64,000 nt of DNA from Clostridium sp. D33t1_170424_F3. Its GTDB lineage: Bacteria; Bacillota; Clostridia; Oscillospirales; Acutalibacteraceae. Shown here one piece after another: positions 15,654 to 32,451 of the stretch. The notes beneath the pieces are model-generated. The model was not told the DNA's origin, searched no databases, and was given only the letters and a program-made list of their open reading frames with translations. Positions within the stretch are counted from its first letter, which is position 1. Each line of letters opens with the position of its first letter. Position numbers and translations under genes: made by a program. Where the stretch lies: contig NZ_JADPEG010000013.1 in NCBI RefSeq assembly GCF_015667585.1, forward strand, positions 1 through 64,000, given 5' to 3'.

Positions 15654-17357
15654 TTAAATCTGCGCGTTGAAAAGGTTGCGCAGCTTGTAGACAATATCCT
15701 CGCTGGTACCGGAGATGCTGGCCGCTTCGTTGATTGCCGCCAGTTCGTCCAGCTGGGCGTTGGAGTAGTTGTAGCTGATGGTATAGACCGGGATTTTCAG
15801 CCCGGCGACGATGCCGCCGACGTCGCGGTAACGGTAGCCGTTGTTGCTCTCGCCGTCCGTCAGGACAAAGATCATCGGCTTGGCGTTGCCCACCTCGTCG
15901 AGCTTCTTTTCCACCATGTCCATACCCACGGTCAGGGCGTCGTACATGGCGGTCTGGCCGCCGACCGTCAGGTTGTTGACCGCGCCCTTGAAGCAGGTCT
16001 TCTGCTTGAGGTTGAACTTCTCAATCGGCAGGTCGCGGTACACATCGGAGCTGAAGGAAATCAGGCCGATGTAGTTGTCGTCGTTGATGTACTGCATGGA
16101 ATTGAGCAGCGCCATGCGCAGGTTGTTGATCGGTTCGCCGGACATACTGCCGGAGATATCCACAATGAACAGCGCGACGATCGGCATATCGCCGTCCTTG
16201 TTTTCCTTCCAGATGGACTGCGCCTGCGTGATGGTCTGCCCGCCGGGCTGCGGCAGCGTCGATTGGTAGTCCTCGTTGCTGTTAAAGCCGTACTTGGTGG
16301 CAAGCTCCTGCGACTGTTTGGAGCCGCATTCCGCGATAAATTGGTCCAGGACCTCTTCCTTTTCCGCGGAGAGATTCCCCACCGCATACAGGGGGTTGTC
16401 GTGCCGCACACCGAAGGGGATGAATTTGTACTCGCGCGCCAGCGTGCTGTCGTTGATATAGGACTGGTATTCCAGAATCAGGCCGTCGAGCACGTTGCTC
16501 TCCGCCGCGGTGCGCATCTGCATGGTGGTGAACGCCACCAGCGGCACGTTGGCCTGGAATTTGTTAAACTGGCCGACCGCCTTGCTGCTCAGCGGATTTT
16601 CCGGGTCGCCGGTGTAGAGGGTATTCAGCAGGAAGTTCAGGCCGGTGGAGCTGGCGTAGGGATTGGTGTAGCCCATCATCATCTCGCCGTCGGCCGTCGC
16701 CTGCACAACCGTGCTGAAATCCGCGCTGCCGTATTGTTCGATCAGATGGCTTTCCATCTCCTCCGTCAGAAGAATGCCGGCCACATTGCCGGCCAGCCGG
16801 TCGGATTTCAGCTTTATGCTGACGCCGCCGGTTTCCAGCATCGCGCCCCACAGCGTGCTGGAGGGCGTAAACGCGTCCGGCACGTATTTCCCGGAGGATA
16901 TATATTCAACTGCCGTGCCGGAATCGACAGACCTCACCGTTACAGACGCCGTCGCGCCCGACGACGTGGTATGGTTCGCTTTGTTAAAGGCTTCCGCCAC
17001 ATCGAGCAGCCAGCGATCCATGCCCGGGCCGCCCTTTTCCGGCGATGTAAAGATTTCAATCGTAACCTGGCCGCCGCCCTGCACACCGATGGGATACACC
17101 GTATCAATGTCCGGCAGCTCCTCCGCGGTGGAGAGGGATTCGTTGACGTTCAGCGCCTCCGCGCGCAGTGGCAGATCCTCCACCTGGATATGGCCCAGCA
17201 TCTTCGCAATGGAGGACTTCGCCTCGTCCGCGGAAATCGCGCTGTTTGTCTTGCCCAGATTCTTGGTGACGGAAACGCCCACCGTGACCACGATGGCAAG
17301 CACCACTACAATGGCGCCAAAAATCACGCCGTTCTTTACCTTCTTATTTTCGAACAT
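15654..17357 (-). CDS. Membrane-anchored solute-binding/VWA fusion protein
   Basis: A 567-residue protein with one N-terminal membrane segment (about 10-30) and the rest outside the cell. Residues 95-370 resemble a periplasmic/extracellular solute-binding fold (TIEIFTSPEKGGP, YVPDAFTPSSTLWGAML, MMGYTNPYASSTG). Residues 395-560 are a von Willebrand A domain with an intact MIDAS: DISGSMSG near 402, the Thr in GGQTAMYD near 470, and LTDGESN near 505. This fusion occurs in Clostridia and Bacilli, but its ligand is unknown. It overlaps the upstream gene by 22 bp. Start 17357 has GGGGAGG. Confidence 0.82.
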   Translation of the reverse strand: MFENKKVKNGVIFGAIVVVLAIVVTVGVSVTKNLGKTNSAISADEAKSSIAKMLGHIQVEDLPLRAEALNVNESLSTAEELPDIDTVYPIGVQGGGQVTIEIFTSPEKGGPGMDRWLLDVAEAFNKANHTTSSGATASVTVRSVDSGTAVEYISSGKYVPDAFTPSSTLWGAMLETGGVSIKLKSDRLAGNVAGILLTEEMESHLIEQYGSADFSTVVQATADGEMMMGYTNPYASSTGLNFLLNTLYTGDPENPLSSKAVGQFNKFQANVPLVAFTTMQMRTAAESNVLDGLILEYQSYINDSTLAREYKFIPFGVRHDNPLYAVGNLSAEKEEVLDQFIAECGSKQSQELATKYGFNSNEDYQSTLPQPGGQTITQAQSIWKENKDGDMPIVALFIVDISGSMSGEPINNLRMALLNSMQYINDDNYIGLISFSSDVYRDLPIEKFNLKQKTCFKGAVNNLTVGGQTAMYDALTVGMDMVEKKLDEVGNAKPMIFVLTDGESNNGYRYRDVGGIVAGLKIPVYTISYNYSNAQLDELAAINEAASISGTSEDIVYKLRNLFNAQI

Positions 17358-18112
17358 ACTTCCTCCCCTACCTCTCGTTCCAGATTCTGCGTCAGTTCGG
17401 TACTGCGGATATATTCATCCAGATGCTGCATTGCCAGAATGGAATCCGTATCCCACTTGTTCGCCGTATTGGCGCGGGTCAGCTCCAGGCTCAGCTGGTC
17501 GATCCGGAGAATGATTTCCTCGTTTTGGTTGGTGATCTCATCCGTGTACTGCGCCACCGACGTGTAGAAGTCTTCCTTCTGCCGCCGGGCCTGCTCCGTC
17601 GCAAGCTCCAGCTTCCCGGCGCGGAACAGCGCGTATTCATCTTCGTCAAAAACGATCGCCCGCGTTGCAAGCGCCCGCACATTTTCATAGAAGACGTCGG
17701 ATACGCGGGTCAGGATGGTCAGGCATTTGTCCGCGTTGATCTTGCTTCCGGTTTTCAGCAGCAGCTGGATGGTCTTCTGCTTCTTCTCAAACCGTGCGAT
17801 CTGGTCGATGCCCGCCTCCAGATCCTTCCGGAAAAACGGCTTGTTCAGGCACTGCCGGAGCAGCTGCGTATATTCCTCCGGGCGGTTCTGCACGTCGGTT
17901 TTGAGCGCAACCGGGTGTATCTCCTGCCTGGCAAACAGCAGCTTATAGTCCAGCCAGAGCGCCCCGATCGTCAGGCCGAACCCGATTACCAGCCCCAAAA
18001 GCATCCAGACCGGCGGCTGGCTGAATACGTCGAACAGGCCGGGGGACAGCAGATAGATCAGCGCCAGCGCCGCCGCAAGGTTGGCCCCAACCAACGCGAC
18101 TATTTTTTTCAC
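17336..18112 (-). CDS. Membrane protein with cytosolic helical domain, VWA-protein partner
   Basis: A 258-residue protein with two N-terminal membrane helices (about 5-25 and 37-58) and a long cytosolic, mostly helical region rich in charged residues. Function is not recognised. The layout resembles XpaC-like proteins that accompany TelA/VWA stress modules, but I cannot confirm it. The start is GTG at 18112 after AAGAAGGGGG. It overlaps the VWA gene by 22 bp, so the two are translationally linked and probably form one complex across the membrane. A good promoter lies at 18162-18190. Confidence 0.7.
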   Translation of the reverse strand: MKKIVALVGANLAAALALIYLLSPGLFDVFSQPPVWMLLGLVIGFGLTIGALWLDYKLLFARQEIHPVALKTDVQNRPEEYTQLLRQCLNKPFFRKDLEAGIDQIARFEKKQKTIQLLLKTGSKINADKCLTILTRVSDVFYENVRALATRAIVFDEDEYALFRAGKLELATEQARRQKEDFYTSVAQYTDEITNQNEEIILRIDQLSLELTRANTANKWDTDSILAMQHLDEYIRSTELTQNLEREVGEEVCSKIRR

Positions 18113-18161
18113 ATGGATTCCCCCTTCTTCCCGGTGGAATTTGGTATTTTTGTTATAATTT

Positions 18162-18190
18162 ATTATATCGCATCTTCACAAAAATTACAA
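18162..18190 (-). promoter_or_regulatory. Promoter of the VWA-partner operon
   Basis: TTGTAA (18185-18190), a 17-bp spacer and TATAAT (18162-18167) on the minus strand, about 50 bp before the GTG start at 18112. Confidence 0.7.
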
Positions 18191-18289
18191 TGACGGAAAA
18201 CGACGCCCTTCACCGGGTGAATATTTTTCGCTGAAAAAGCACACTACTGCCATTCTATTCCATTATGGCAATATATACCCCAGAAAAAA

Positions 18290-18323
18290 GAGCCGGCGCA
18301 GGTCAAATGACCTGCGCCGGCTC
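18290..18323 (-). terminator. Terminator of the GH2 gene
   Basis: A 16-bp perfect stem with loop AA is followed on the minus strand by six T. It lies about 40 bp beyond the extra 3'-end repeat of the GH2 gene. Confidence 0.92.
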
Positions 18324-18345
18324 CCTTTGAATGATTCCTTACTGG

Positions 18346-25752
<7,407 letters not shown>

Positions 25753-25961
25753 TTACATGCATCTTTTACGAAAATATAATTAAAATTTCATAATTTTATA
25801 TGTAATATATCGCATTAATTGAATGATGCGATAAAGCGCATGTTTTTTCTCCCATTTTTGACATATTTTCTTTGTACCTTGCATATTTTTGAAGCAGCGG
25901 CACTTATCTTTCCTGTTTCTACATAATAAATGAAGGAATTCCAAACGAAAGGAGCATTTTT

Positions 25962-26207
25962 ATGATCCGGTACAGAGCAGAAAAACGCACTTTCCAAGCA
26001 GAGAACGCCACCCCTTATGAAAGCTACTGCCTTTCCTGCGAACGGAACGGCACGCTGATTCTTCAAATTGCGGACCTCTCGTTTTCCGGCCCTTCCGTGG
26101 AACAGCTGGCAGAACAGTGCAACCGGCTGGGGCTGTCCCCCCTGCATCTCCGGGACGTGGCAGAAGATTTTTTGGCACAGGGACTCTCTGACGGAACCCC
26201 ATTGTAA
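25962..26207 (+). CDS. DUF6514-type small protein
   Basis: An 81-residue cytosolic protein resembling the short Clostridia-specific DUF6514 family: YGIxC-like YESYCLSCERNG, a central strand pattern ILQIADLS, then a helix with VEQLAEQCNRLGLSPLHLRDVAEDFL. Function is unknown. Start 25962 has AAAGGAG seven bases upstream. It is transcribed away from the GH2 gene and ends at a bidirectional terminator shared with the GH43 gene. Confidence 0.75.
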   Translation: MIRYRAEKRTFQAENATPYESYCLSCERNGTLILQIADLSFSGPSVEQLAEQCNRLGLSPLHLRDVAEDFLAQGLSDGTPL

Positions 26208-26230
26208 TGCGGACTCTATCATACGCATAA

Positions 26231-26270
26231 CAAAAAACCGGTCCCCGCGTAAACGAGGACCGGCTTTTTG
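26231..26270. terminator. Bidirectional terminator
   Basis: A stem with arms CCGGTCC (26238-26244) and GGACCGG (26257-26263). Five T follow on the + strand and six on the minus strand. It serves the DUF6514 gene (+) and probably the GH43 gene (-), whose stop is about 320 bp away. The stretch 26271-26586 between them holds only small hairpins and no gene. Confidence 0.85.
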
Positions 26271-26586
26271 TTGCTGCTGCATTATCTTGAACTCCCCGGT
26301 GAGGAGGTCGCCGCCTTACGGCGGCTTTCCGGGGTTGAGCGGACATGCCTGCACATGCCCGCCGGTGTAGCTTATAAACATATTAAAAGATCAGGAAGGA
26401 AAGAAGGTTTTGATCCATCCCAATGGATCGTTGATAAAACGGGCCGCCGGCCGGGTTGTACCGCCGGCGCATCCCAAAAATCATCTGACTGTGGCCTTTT
26501 ATACACGTATGGTACGTTCCGTGTATTCTTCATTCCAACGCAAAACACTTTCAAAATCCGCAAAGATGCGGTTTTCACGGTGGAAA

Positions 26587-29500
26587 TCAGCCGACGGTTA
26601 CCGTGCAGTGCTTGACAGCGGCTGCGCCCGGCAGTGTGGTGTAAACGCCCGTGCTTGTGCCCGGAGCGCCGACTGCCCAGACTCTGTAGAAGTAATCGCT
26701 GCCAATCTGTGCTACAAACTGCGTCTTGAGTACGCCGCCGTTGCCAACGGTAAAGGCCGGAGCCTGTCCATTGCCATTGATGACGCTCATCTTGAAGCAG
26801 TACGCCTGTCCTCTCCTGAGGACAAAGTCCACGGTTGTATCGGACACGACGGAGGCCGCCTGTGCGACGCCCGCGCCGACCGCTGTGATACCGGCTTTAC
26901 CGTAGGTGTCGTTGGTAACCGGGGCCCTGCTGGAGGAACCGCCCTTGCTTCCGCCGCTGGTATTGCCGCTGTTGTGATTGTCGTTATCTTCGTTTTTCTC
27001 CACCAGAGCCTCAACGGCCTGGCTGAGGGTGCTCTCCGCCGCCTTGACCATCGCTTCGGTCGCCTGCGGATTGTCCAGCACTGCATTGGCGGCCTTGACC
27101 GCATCGGCAACCGCCTCTGCGGAAGAAGCCGTGTATTTGCTCAGATCGATGGCGCTTGCCTCTTCGACCTGCTCTCTCAGCGCATCCTTGCTGGGAATAA
27201 GAAGCAGGCTGCTCATTGCATCCGTCAGTGCGCCCGCCGCCTTGTCGATTTCCTTCTGGGTCGCACCGTCGGTCAGCTCCCGTGCGGCATCCAGCGCATC
27301 GATAAAGTCCTGCTTGCCTGCGTCCAAGTACGCATCCAGATCGGCCTCAATCTCTTCAGCCGCCTCGATCAACGTGCGGAGCGTCTGCCAATTTACGCCC
27401 TCGTCCAGCGCGATGATCGCATCGTACAGCGCCTGATAAGCGTCTTCCACATCGCCCTTCAGCGCGTCCTTGTCCGCATAGACTTCCTGCGCGTTCTCCA
27501 ATGCTTTCAGGTAGGCCGCCCAGCTGGCTTCGGAGTAGTTCTCTTCTCTGAGGTCTTCCGTCATTTCCAGCAGCCCTTCCAGAGCGGTCTTGTCGCCCTT
27601 TGCAAAGCTGAGGTGCTGGATGATGTCGAGCAGGTCGGACCACGCCTTGTTGATCTCTTCCTGGGTCACGTCGATCCGGTCCGCCGTCTTCTGCGCCGCT
27701 TCCAGCGCCGCGTCAAAACGCTTCTGCACGGACGGCACCGCATTGTTATATTCGTCGCCGCCCTGGAGGCCCTCTGCGATTCCAACGGTCGTGCGCAGGA
27801 CGCTCTTGTCGACGGTCACAAACGCAAAGTTCAGCGCCGTGTCCGCGTTCGGCATGGCCAGGTCATAGGAATAGCTGTTGGTATCCGTAATGGAAACGGG
27901 CGCGTCGTTTACCGTAACAGAGGCAAACTCCCTGCCGTTTCTCGGCATGAACTCAAGTGTCAGCTCGTCGCCGCTCATCAGGGTATCCTGATAGCGACCA
28001 ATGAGGTTTGCAAAGCCGAGGTCCTTATTCTCAATGGAAAGCTCCGCCTTTGCCGCCGGGAAACTGACCGTCAGGCTGTGCTCCTCCGGTACCGGCTCGT
28101 CCTTTACTTCGCCGGTAATGGCAAGCCAGCTCAGGACCGGGTCGGGGTTGCTGGAATTCTGCCGCTGCACGCTGATGGTCACATCCGCGTCGTTCGCAAC
28201 GGTAAACGGGAACAGGAACGCTTTTTCACCGGAGTTGGTAAACGTGCCGACGGTGGTCTCCACCTTCTGGCCGTCTGCGCCGGTGTAGGAAACGACCGCC
28301 TTCATGGGACGGGTCACGCTCCACCATTCCTGGAAGCCCAGGGAAAGGAGGTATTCGCCCGCCTTCAGCGGCAGCTTGTAATCGATGTTTTTGCCGCCCT
28401 TTGCCCACCAGCCGCTGGTATACGCGTCGAGGCTGTCGGGGTTTTTATTGCCGATGTCGGCGTCGGTGCCGGTGTAACCCCAGCCGCCGTCCTGATACGC
28501 CTGATCCCACGCTTCGGTATTGACCAGGTTCGGCGCTTTCTCAGAGATGATGTCGTAATAATCGGAGCCCTTCGCCGCGCCGCTGTCGATGTAGTACAGC
28601 AGGCCTTCCGGGATATCCATGACCTCCGTGGTCAGGGTCAGGCCGTCAAAGCCCTCCAGCGCGCCGGTCACTTTGCTCTTCGCGCCCGGAATCAGGGTGC
28701 TCAGGTTCCAGTTGATCTGGACCTTGTGGTCGGTCCATTTGCCGTCCTCACGGACGCTGACGTCCGCCTGGGCCGGCAGGGTATCCGCACCGTAATAGAG
28801 GTCGTCCATCTCGCTTTTCAGCTTGAGGTTGTTGATGTTGTCAAAATAGCTCAGGTCCCACTCTTTCACGTCGTTGAGGGTGACATGGCCGGTGGCGTCG
28901 ATCTCGACCGGCAGCCAGACATAGCGGGAATCCGCCAGTGCCGCCGCGCTGAAATCCTGCACCTTGCCATAGCCCCAGCGGTCGCCCATATAGATGAACT
29001 TGCCGTTTTCCGGATCGACCGGAATCACGTTGGTGCTCTGGGTCCAGAAGGTCTTGCCGTCCACGTCGCCGACGCACGGGTCGCCCATGTCGGTCCACTC
29101 GCCCAAAATCTCATCTGCTTTCCAGTAGCGGGCGGGGTTCGGGCTCCAGCCGGTCGCGCCGGAGGTAATCATATAATAGGTACCGTCATACTTAAACAGG
29201 GCGGGCGCTTCACGCTGCGCGCCGGGGAACAGGCGGACAAAGTCCACGCCGTTCTTCGCCAGTCCAACCGGGTCCTGCGCAACGTCCAGATCCGTGTAGT
29301 CCTCGTTCAGGCGGGAAATGAACATCGTGCGGTTTTCTTCGCTGGAATAGATGATATACGCAACGCCGTCGTCGTCGATGAAGAGGTTCATATCGCGTGC
29401 AAAGCCGCGGTTGGATTCCTCTTCATACCAGTCCAGAACGCCGTTGTCCTCATAGTACTCCTCTTCCGGCAGCTGATGCAGGCGGGAGCGGCGGATAAAG

Positions 29501-30891
29501 GTAAACGGTCCATTCGGCGTGTCGCTGATCGCCATGCCGGCCGCGGCTGCCGCGTAGCTGGAGGAGGATTCCTCCGTCGGTCCGTCCGCGTGGAACCAGA
29601 TGATGTATTTGCCGGTCTTTTCGTTGTGAATCATCTTGGGACGCTCGATAATCGAAGTCGTCTTGTTGATGCACAGATAGACATAGTCCTTCTCTTCCGG
29701 CGTCAGTTCACCGTAAAGCGTAGTGAAATACGGGTCGGTGTCGAGCGCCTCGCGGCTCGGCACGGAACGCATCGCATAGCCCTCAAACGTCCAGTTGAAC
29801 AGGTCGTCGGAGGAATAGGTGCTGATGCCGTTGCTGTGGCTGCCGGTCGTCTTGTCTTCGCCGATCCACCACCATTTCTGGCTGCCGTCCGGCATGGTCA
29901 TCTTCTGAACCTGGCCGCCGTGCGCCTGGATCGGTTTGCCGTTGGTGTCCTTCCAGACGGCGCCTTCGGTGCCGGAGAAGGAATCGTATACTTCGATGGA
30001 ACGCAGGTTTTTATAGATGGTATCCAGACGCTCGCACATTTTTTCAACGGCGCCTGCGCCCGGGTTTGCCTGCTCCGCAAGCGCCTGTGCTTCTGCAAGA
30101 GCGGCGTCCATCGCCTGGAGGTTGTCCTCTTTATTTTCTTCGCCCACATACAGCTCGCCCAGCGGCTTTTCCGCGTAGACGACGCCGTTTGCCTCATCCT
30201 GGGCCAGCTTGCCCTGGATTTCCGCGATCTTTTCGTCCAGGGTGTCCGAGCCATAGGTCTGGCCGCGCTTGACCAGGATATAGCTGAGCATCGGATCGTC
30301 GTTGCCGCTGGTGCGCTTCTCGTTATGTACGAATACGTTCAGCTCGCCGTCCTCCACAAGGACTTCCGCGGTCTTTGTAAAGGTCGCGTTGGGGGAATTT
30401 CCGCCCGGCACGCTGGCCTGAGAAGCGACGCGCTCGTTTTCCAGGTCGATGTCGACCTTGCGGGCCGACCACCAGTTGGGAATCTTAATGCCGATGGTGA
30501 CCTCGTAGAAGCCGTCCTCCACGGCGAAATTGTAGCGGAAGCCGCTGGTCGCCGGGTCGTACTCAATCTTGTCGCTGGTGTACCAATAGGTATCGGTTTT
30601 GACCACGCTCTCTTTGTTGCCGCCGCTCACCATGTCGGCGTTCTCAACGTAGCCCCAGGCATAGCCTGTGGACGCGTCCTCGCCGTAAACCTGGTCGGTC
30701 ACGGACTGGTACTCGCCCATCTGGTCTCCGTCCGCCGTCTGATCGACTTTTGTGGCGGCACAGTTGACAAAATACAGCAGATCACCGGGGTTGCCTTCTG
30801 TTTTTGCCATTGCGGACACAGGCGCGAACACCTGCATCAGCAGACAGACACAGAGCAGCAGGGACAGACTTTTCTGTTTGTTCCTTCTCAT
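26587..30891 (-). CDS. Secreted multidomain GH43-type glycoside hydrolase
   Basis: A 1434-residue secreted enzyme. The signal peptide spans about 1-30. A carbohydrate-binding-like beta module (37-207) begins LLYFVNCAATK and recurs at 760-924 as LLYYIDSGAAKG. The five-bladed GH43-type catalytic domain lies at about 300-690, with QAHGGQVQKM, WWWIGEDK, ISTYSSDDLFNW, RPKMIHNEKTGKYIIWFH and RDMNLFIDDDGVAYIIYSSEEN in family order. This pattern is nearest to the GH43 branch containing exo-beta-1,3-galactanases; arabinose or galactose targets are likely but not proven. A repeat-type beta domain, FIVAR helices (1037-1300), a short linker and the shared C-terminal domain (1337-1434) follow. It starts 53 bp after the binding-protein gene, so it is probably in the YesMN-controlled unit. 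Confidence 0.85.
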   Translation of the reverse strand: MRRNKQKSLSLLLCVCLLMQVFAPVSAMAKTEGNPGDLLYFVNCAATKVDQTADGDQMGEYQSVTDQVYGEDASTGYAWGYVENADMVSGGNKESVVKTDTYWYTSDKIEYDPATSGFRYNFAVEDGFYEVTIGIKIPNWWSARKVDIDLENERVASQASVPGGNSPNATFTKTAEVLVEDGELNVFVHNEKRTSGNDDPMLSYILVKRGQTYGSDTLDEKIAEIQGKLAQDEANGVVYAEKPLGELYVGEENKEDNLQAMDAALAEAQALAEQANPGAGAVEKMCERLDTIYKNLRSIEVYDSFSGTEGAVWKDTNGKPIQAHGGQVQKMTMPDGSQKWWWIGEDKTTGSHSNGISTYSSDDLFNWTFEGYAMRSVPSREALDTDPYFTTLYGELTPEEKDYVYLCINKTTSIIERPKMIHNEKTGKYIIWFHADGPTEESSSSYAAAAAGMAISDTPNGPFTFIRRSRLHQLPEEEYYEDNGVLDWYEEESNRGFARDMNLFIDDDGVAYIIYSSEENRTMFISRLNEDYTDLDVAQDPVGLAKNGVDFVRLFPGAQREAPALFKYDGTYYMITSGATGWSPNPARYWKADEILGEWTDMGDPCVGDVDGKTFWTQSTNVIPVDPENGKFIYMGDRWGYGKVQDFSAAALADSRYVWLPVEIDATGHVTLNDVKEWDLSYFDNINNLKLKSEMDDLYYGADTLPAQADVSVREDGKWTDHKVQINWNLSTLIPGAKSKVTGALEGFDGLTLTTEVMDIPEGLLYYIDSGAAKGSDYYDIISEKAPNLVNTEAWDQAYQDGGWGYTGTDADIGNKNPDSLDAYTSGWWAKGGKNIDYKLPLKAGEYLLSLGFQEWWSVTRPMKAVVSYTGADGQKVETTVGTFTNSGEKAFLFPFTVANDADVTISVQRQNSSNPDPVLSWLAITGEVKDEPVPEEHSLTVSFPAAKAELSIENKDLGFANLIGRYQDTLMSGDELTLEFMPRNGREFASVTVNDAPVSITDTNSYSYDLAMPNADTALNFAFVTVDKSVLRTTVGIAEGLQGGDEYNNAVPSVQKRFDAALEAAQKTADRIDVTQEEINKAWSDLLDIIQHLSFAKGDKTALEGLLEMTEDLREENYSEASWAAYLKALENAQEVYADKDALKGDVEDAYQALYDAIIALDEGVNWQTLRTLIEAAEEIEADLDAYLDAGKQDFIDALDAARELTDGATQKEIDKAAGALTDAMSSLLLIPSKDALREQVEEASAIDLSKYTASSAEAVADAVKAANAVLDNPQATEAMVKAAESTLSQAVEALVEKNEDNDNHNSGNTSGGSKGGSSSRAPVTNDTYGKAGITAVGAGVAQAASVVSDTTVDFVLRRGQAYCFKMSVINGNGQAPAFTVGNGGVLKTQFVAQIGSDYFYRVWAVGAPGTSTGVYTTLPGAAAVKHCTVTVG

Positions 30892-30944
30892 ACATCTTTT
30901 CTCCTTCAACTATTTTCCAATCACCACAAACGCGGTGTTTGTGC

Positions 30945-32252
30945 CTAAGAATTGACGATGGACGCCCGCGCCTGCGTCTGCGCGTTCTTGAGGATTTCGT
31001 CCATGTCGACGCCCTGCATGATGGACTGCAGGCTCTCCGCGATGATGTCCTCCATCGAGTAGGTATATAACCCGTAATTGACGGGCGGAATCTGCTCCGT
31101 CCATCTGGCAAAGTCCTCGTAAATTTTCTGCCCGCCGAAGAACTCGCTGGGCTGGCTGTAATTTTCCATGCTGCCCGCGGATTTCAGCGTGCTGACCAGG
31201 CTGATGTCCTTGACCAGGTCGTTCATCAGGCGGTCGTTGGATGCAAAGGTCTTGCTGAGGAAATCCACCGCCAGGTCCGCACCGGGGGATTTGTCAATCA
31301 CATACCAGCTGCCCCCGCCGATGCTGGACGCATTGATGGACTCCGGGACCTCCGCCATGCGCGGGATGGGGGCCACGGCCCATTTGCCGCTCTGGTCCTC
31401 CGCCTGCACAATGCTGGACATCGCCCAGCAGCCGGACGGCACGCTGACGACCTCCTCCTCCTGAAACGCTTTGACAAACGGGTCCCAGCCGGAAATCTGC
31501 AGCGCAATGCCCGAATCGACCATCCTGCCATAGGTACGGATGGCGGCTTTCAGCGCCGGGTTGTTCGTAAAATTGACGCTCTCGCCGTCTTCTTTCATAT
31601 ACCAGGCGCCCGCCGACTGCATCATGATGCGGATCTGCCCCAAATCGCTGGGGTCAAGCGTCAGCATGCATTTCCCGGTCTTCTCCTTGACGGCTTTTCC
31701 AATTTCTATGTATTTATCCCAAGTCAGATTTTCCATATCCTCTTCTGTGTAACCCGCCTGGCGGATGTAATCCCGCCGGTAGAACAGGGCGGCCACGCCG
31801 CTGTCGAAGGGGACTCCGTAGACCTTTCCATCGTCCGTCATCACCCGCAGCTTATAGTCCATAAACTTGCCGGGATCGACAATGGCGGAAAGGTCTCGCA
31901 GTTCCCCGGGAAAGGATTTGAGGAAATTCTGAATCCTGTAATCTTCAATCAGGACAATATCCGGCAGCCCCTCGTAATTGGAGGCGGAAAACGCGGTGTT
32001 CAGCTTGGAGACGATGTTCGTCTGCGCCATGCTGACAACGTTGATCTCAATGCCCGGATTGGTCCTCGCGTAATAGGCCTTTGCCAAATTGGCGGCCTTG
32101 ATATTAAAATTTTCATCCCATGCCCAGATGGTGATGGTTTTCGGCGGGTTGTCCGTCCCAACCAGGGAAGCCTGCGTCGGTTTGGGCGTGCACGCCGTCA
32201 GGAACAGCAGCGTCATACAGAGCAAAAGTGCCCCCAATGATCGACGCTTCAC
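30945..32252 (-). CDS. ABC-type extracellular sugar-binding lipoprotein
   Basis: A 435-residue lipoprotein. The signal ends in LLFLTAC, with the lipidated Cys near residue 21. The mature part is the family-1 solute-binding fold: TITIWAWDENFN at the start, GLPDIVLIEDY near 110, and WDKYIEIGKAVKEKTGK near 180. It would bind an oligosaccharide released outside the cell. The start is GTG at 32252 after GGGGGG; the upstream ATG adds a tail that precedes the signal. No ABC permease gene is next to it. It lies between the sensor kinase gene and the GH43 gene. Confidence 0.9.
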   Translation of the reverse strand: MKRRSLGALLLCMTLLFLTACTPKPTQASLVGTDNPPKTITIWAWDENFNIKAANLAKAYYARTNPGIEINVVSMAQTNIVSKLNTAFSASNYEGLPDIVLIEDYRIQNFLKSFPGELRDLSAIVDPGKFMDYKLRVMTDDGKVYGVPFDSGVAALFYRRDYIRQAGYTEEDMENLTWDKYIEIGKAVKEKTGKCMLTLDPSDLGQIRIMMQSAGAWYMKEDGESVNFTNNPALKAAIRTYGRMVDSGIALQISGWDPFVKAFQEEEVVSVPSGCWAMSSIVQAEDQSGKWAVAPIPRMAEVPESINASSIGGGSWYVIDKSPGADLAVDFLSKTFASNDRLMNDLVKDISLVSTLKSAGSMENYSQPSEFFGGQKIYEDFARWTEQIPPVNYGLYTYSMEDIIAESLQSIMQGVDMDEILKNAQTQARASIVNS

Positions 32253-32372
32253 GATGATCCCCCCGATTCTGCGATTGGATACGGGAAACAGCCCGCTGGA
32301 TTTTGGGGTTTTCTTATCATTTCGCATAACAATCTCTTCATTTCTGCTATATTTTACCCTATCTTTCCCAAA

Positions 32373-32451
32373 AGGTGCTAGGAATTTCTTCTCTTCTATT
32401 TGTCTTTTTTTAAGACATTATCAAAAGGTACTGGTAATTTTTTTAGGTGCT
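32373..32451 (-). promoter_or_regulatory. Direct repeats upstream of the sugar-binding gene
   Basis: Three copies of AGGTRCT followed by a G-rich end lie at 32373, 32426 and 32445 (plus-strand reading), spaced 53 and 19 bp. They lie in the 190-bp gap between the kinase and the binding-protein gene. AraC-type response regulators bind direct repeats, so these are possible YesN-type operator half-sites. Inference only. Confidence 0.3.

Noticed and set aside
15651-17567. Plus-strand open frame of 638 codons opposite the VWA gene
   Set aside because: The VWA MIDAS motifs and ribosome-binding site support the minus strand only.
26410-30948. Open frame of 1512 codons antisense to the GH43 gene
   Set aside because: Same shadow pattern; no start site or recognisable domain.
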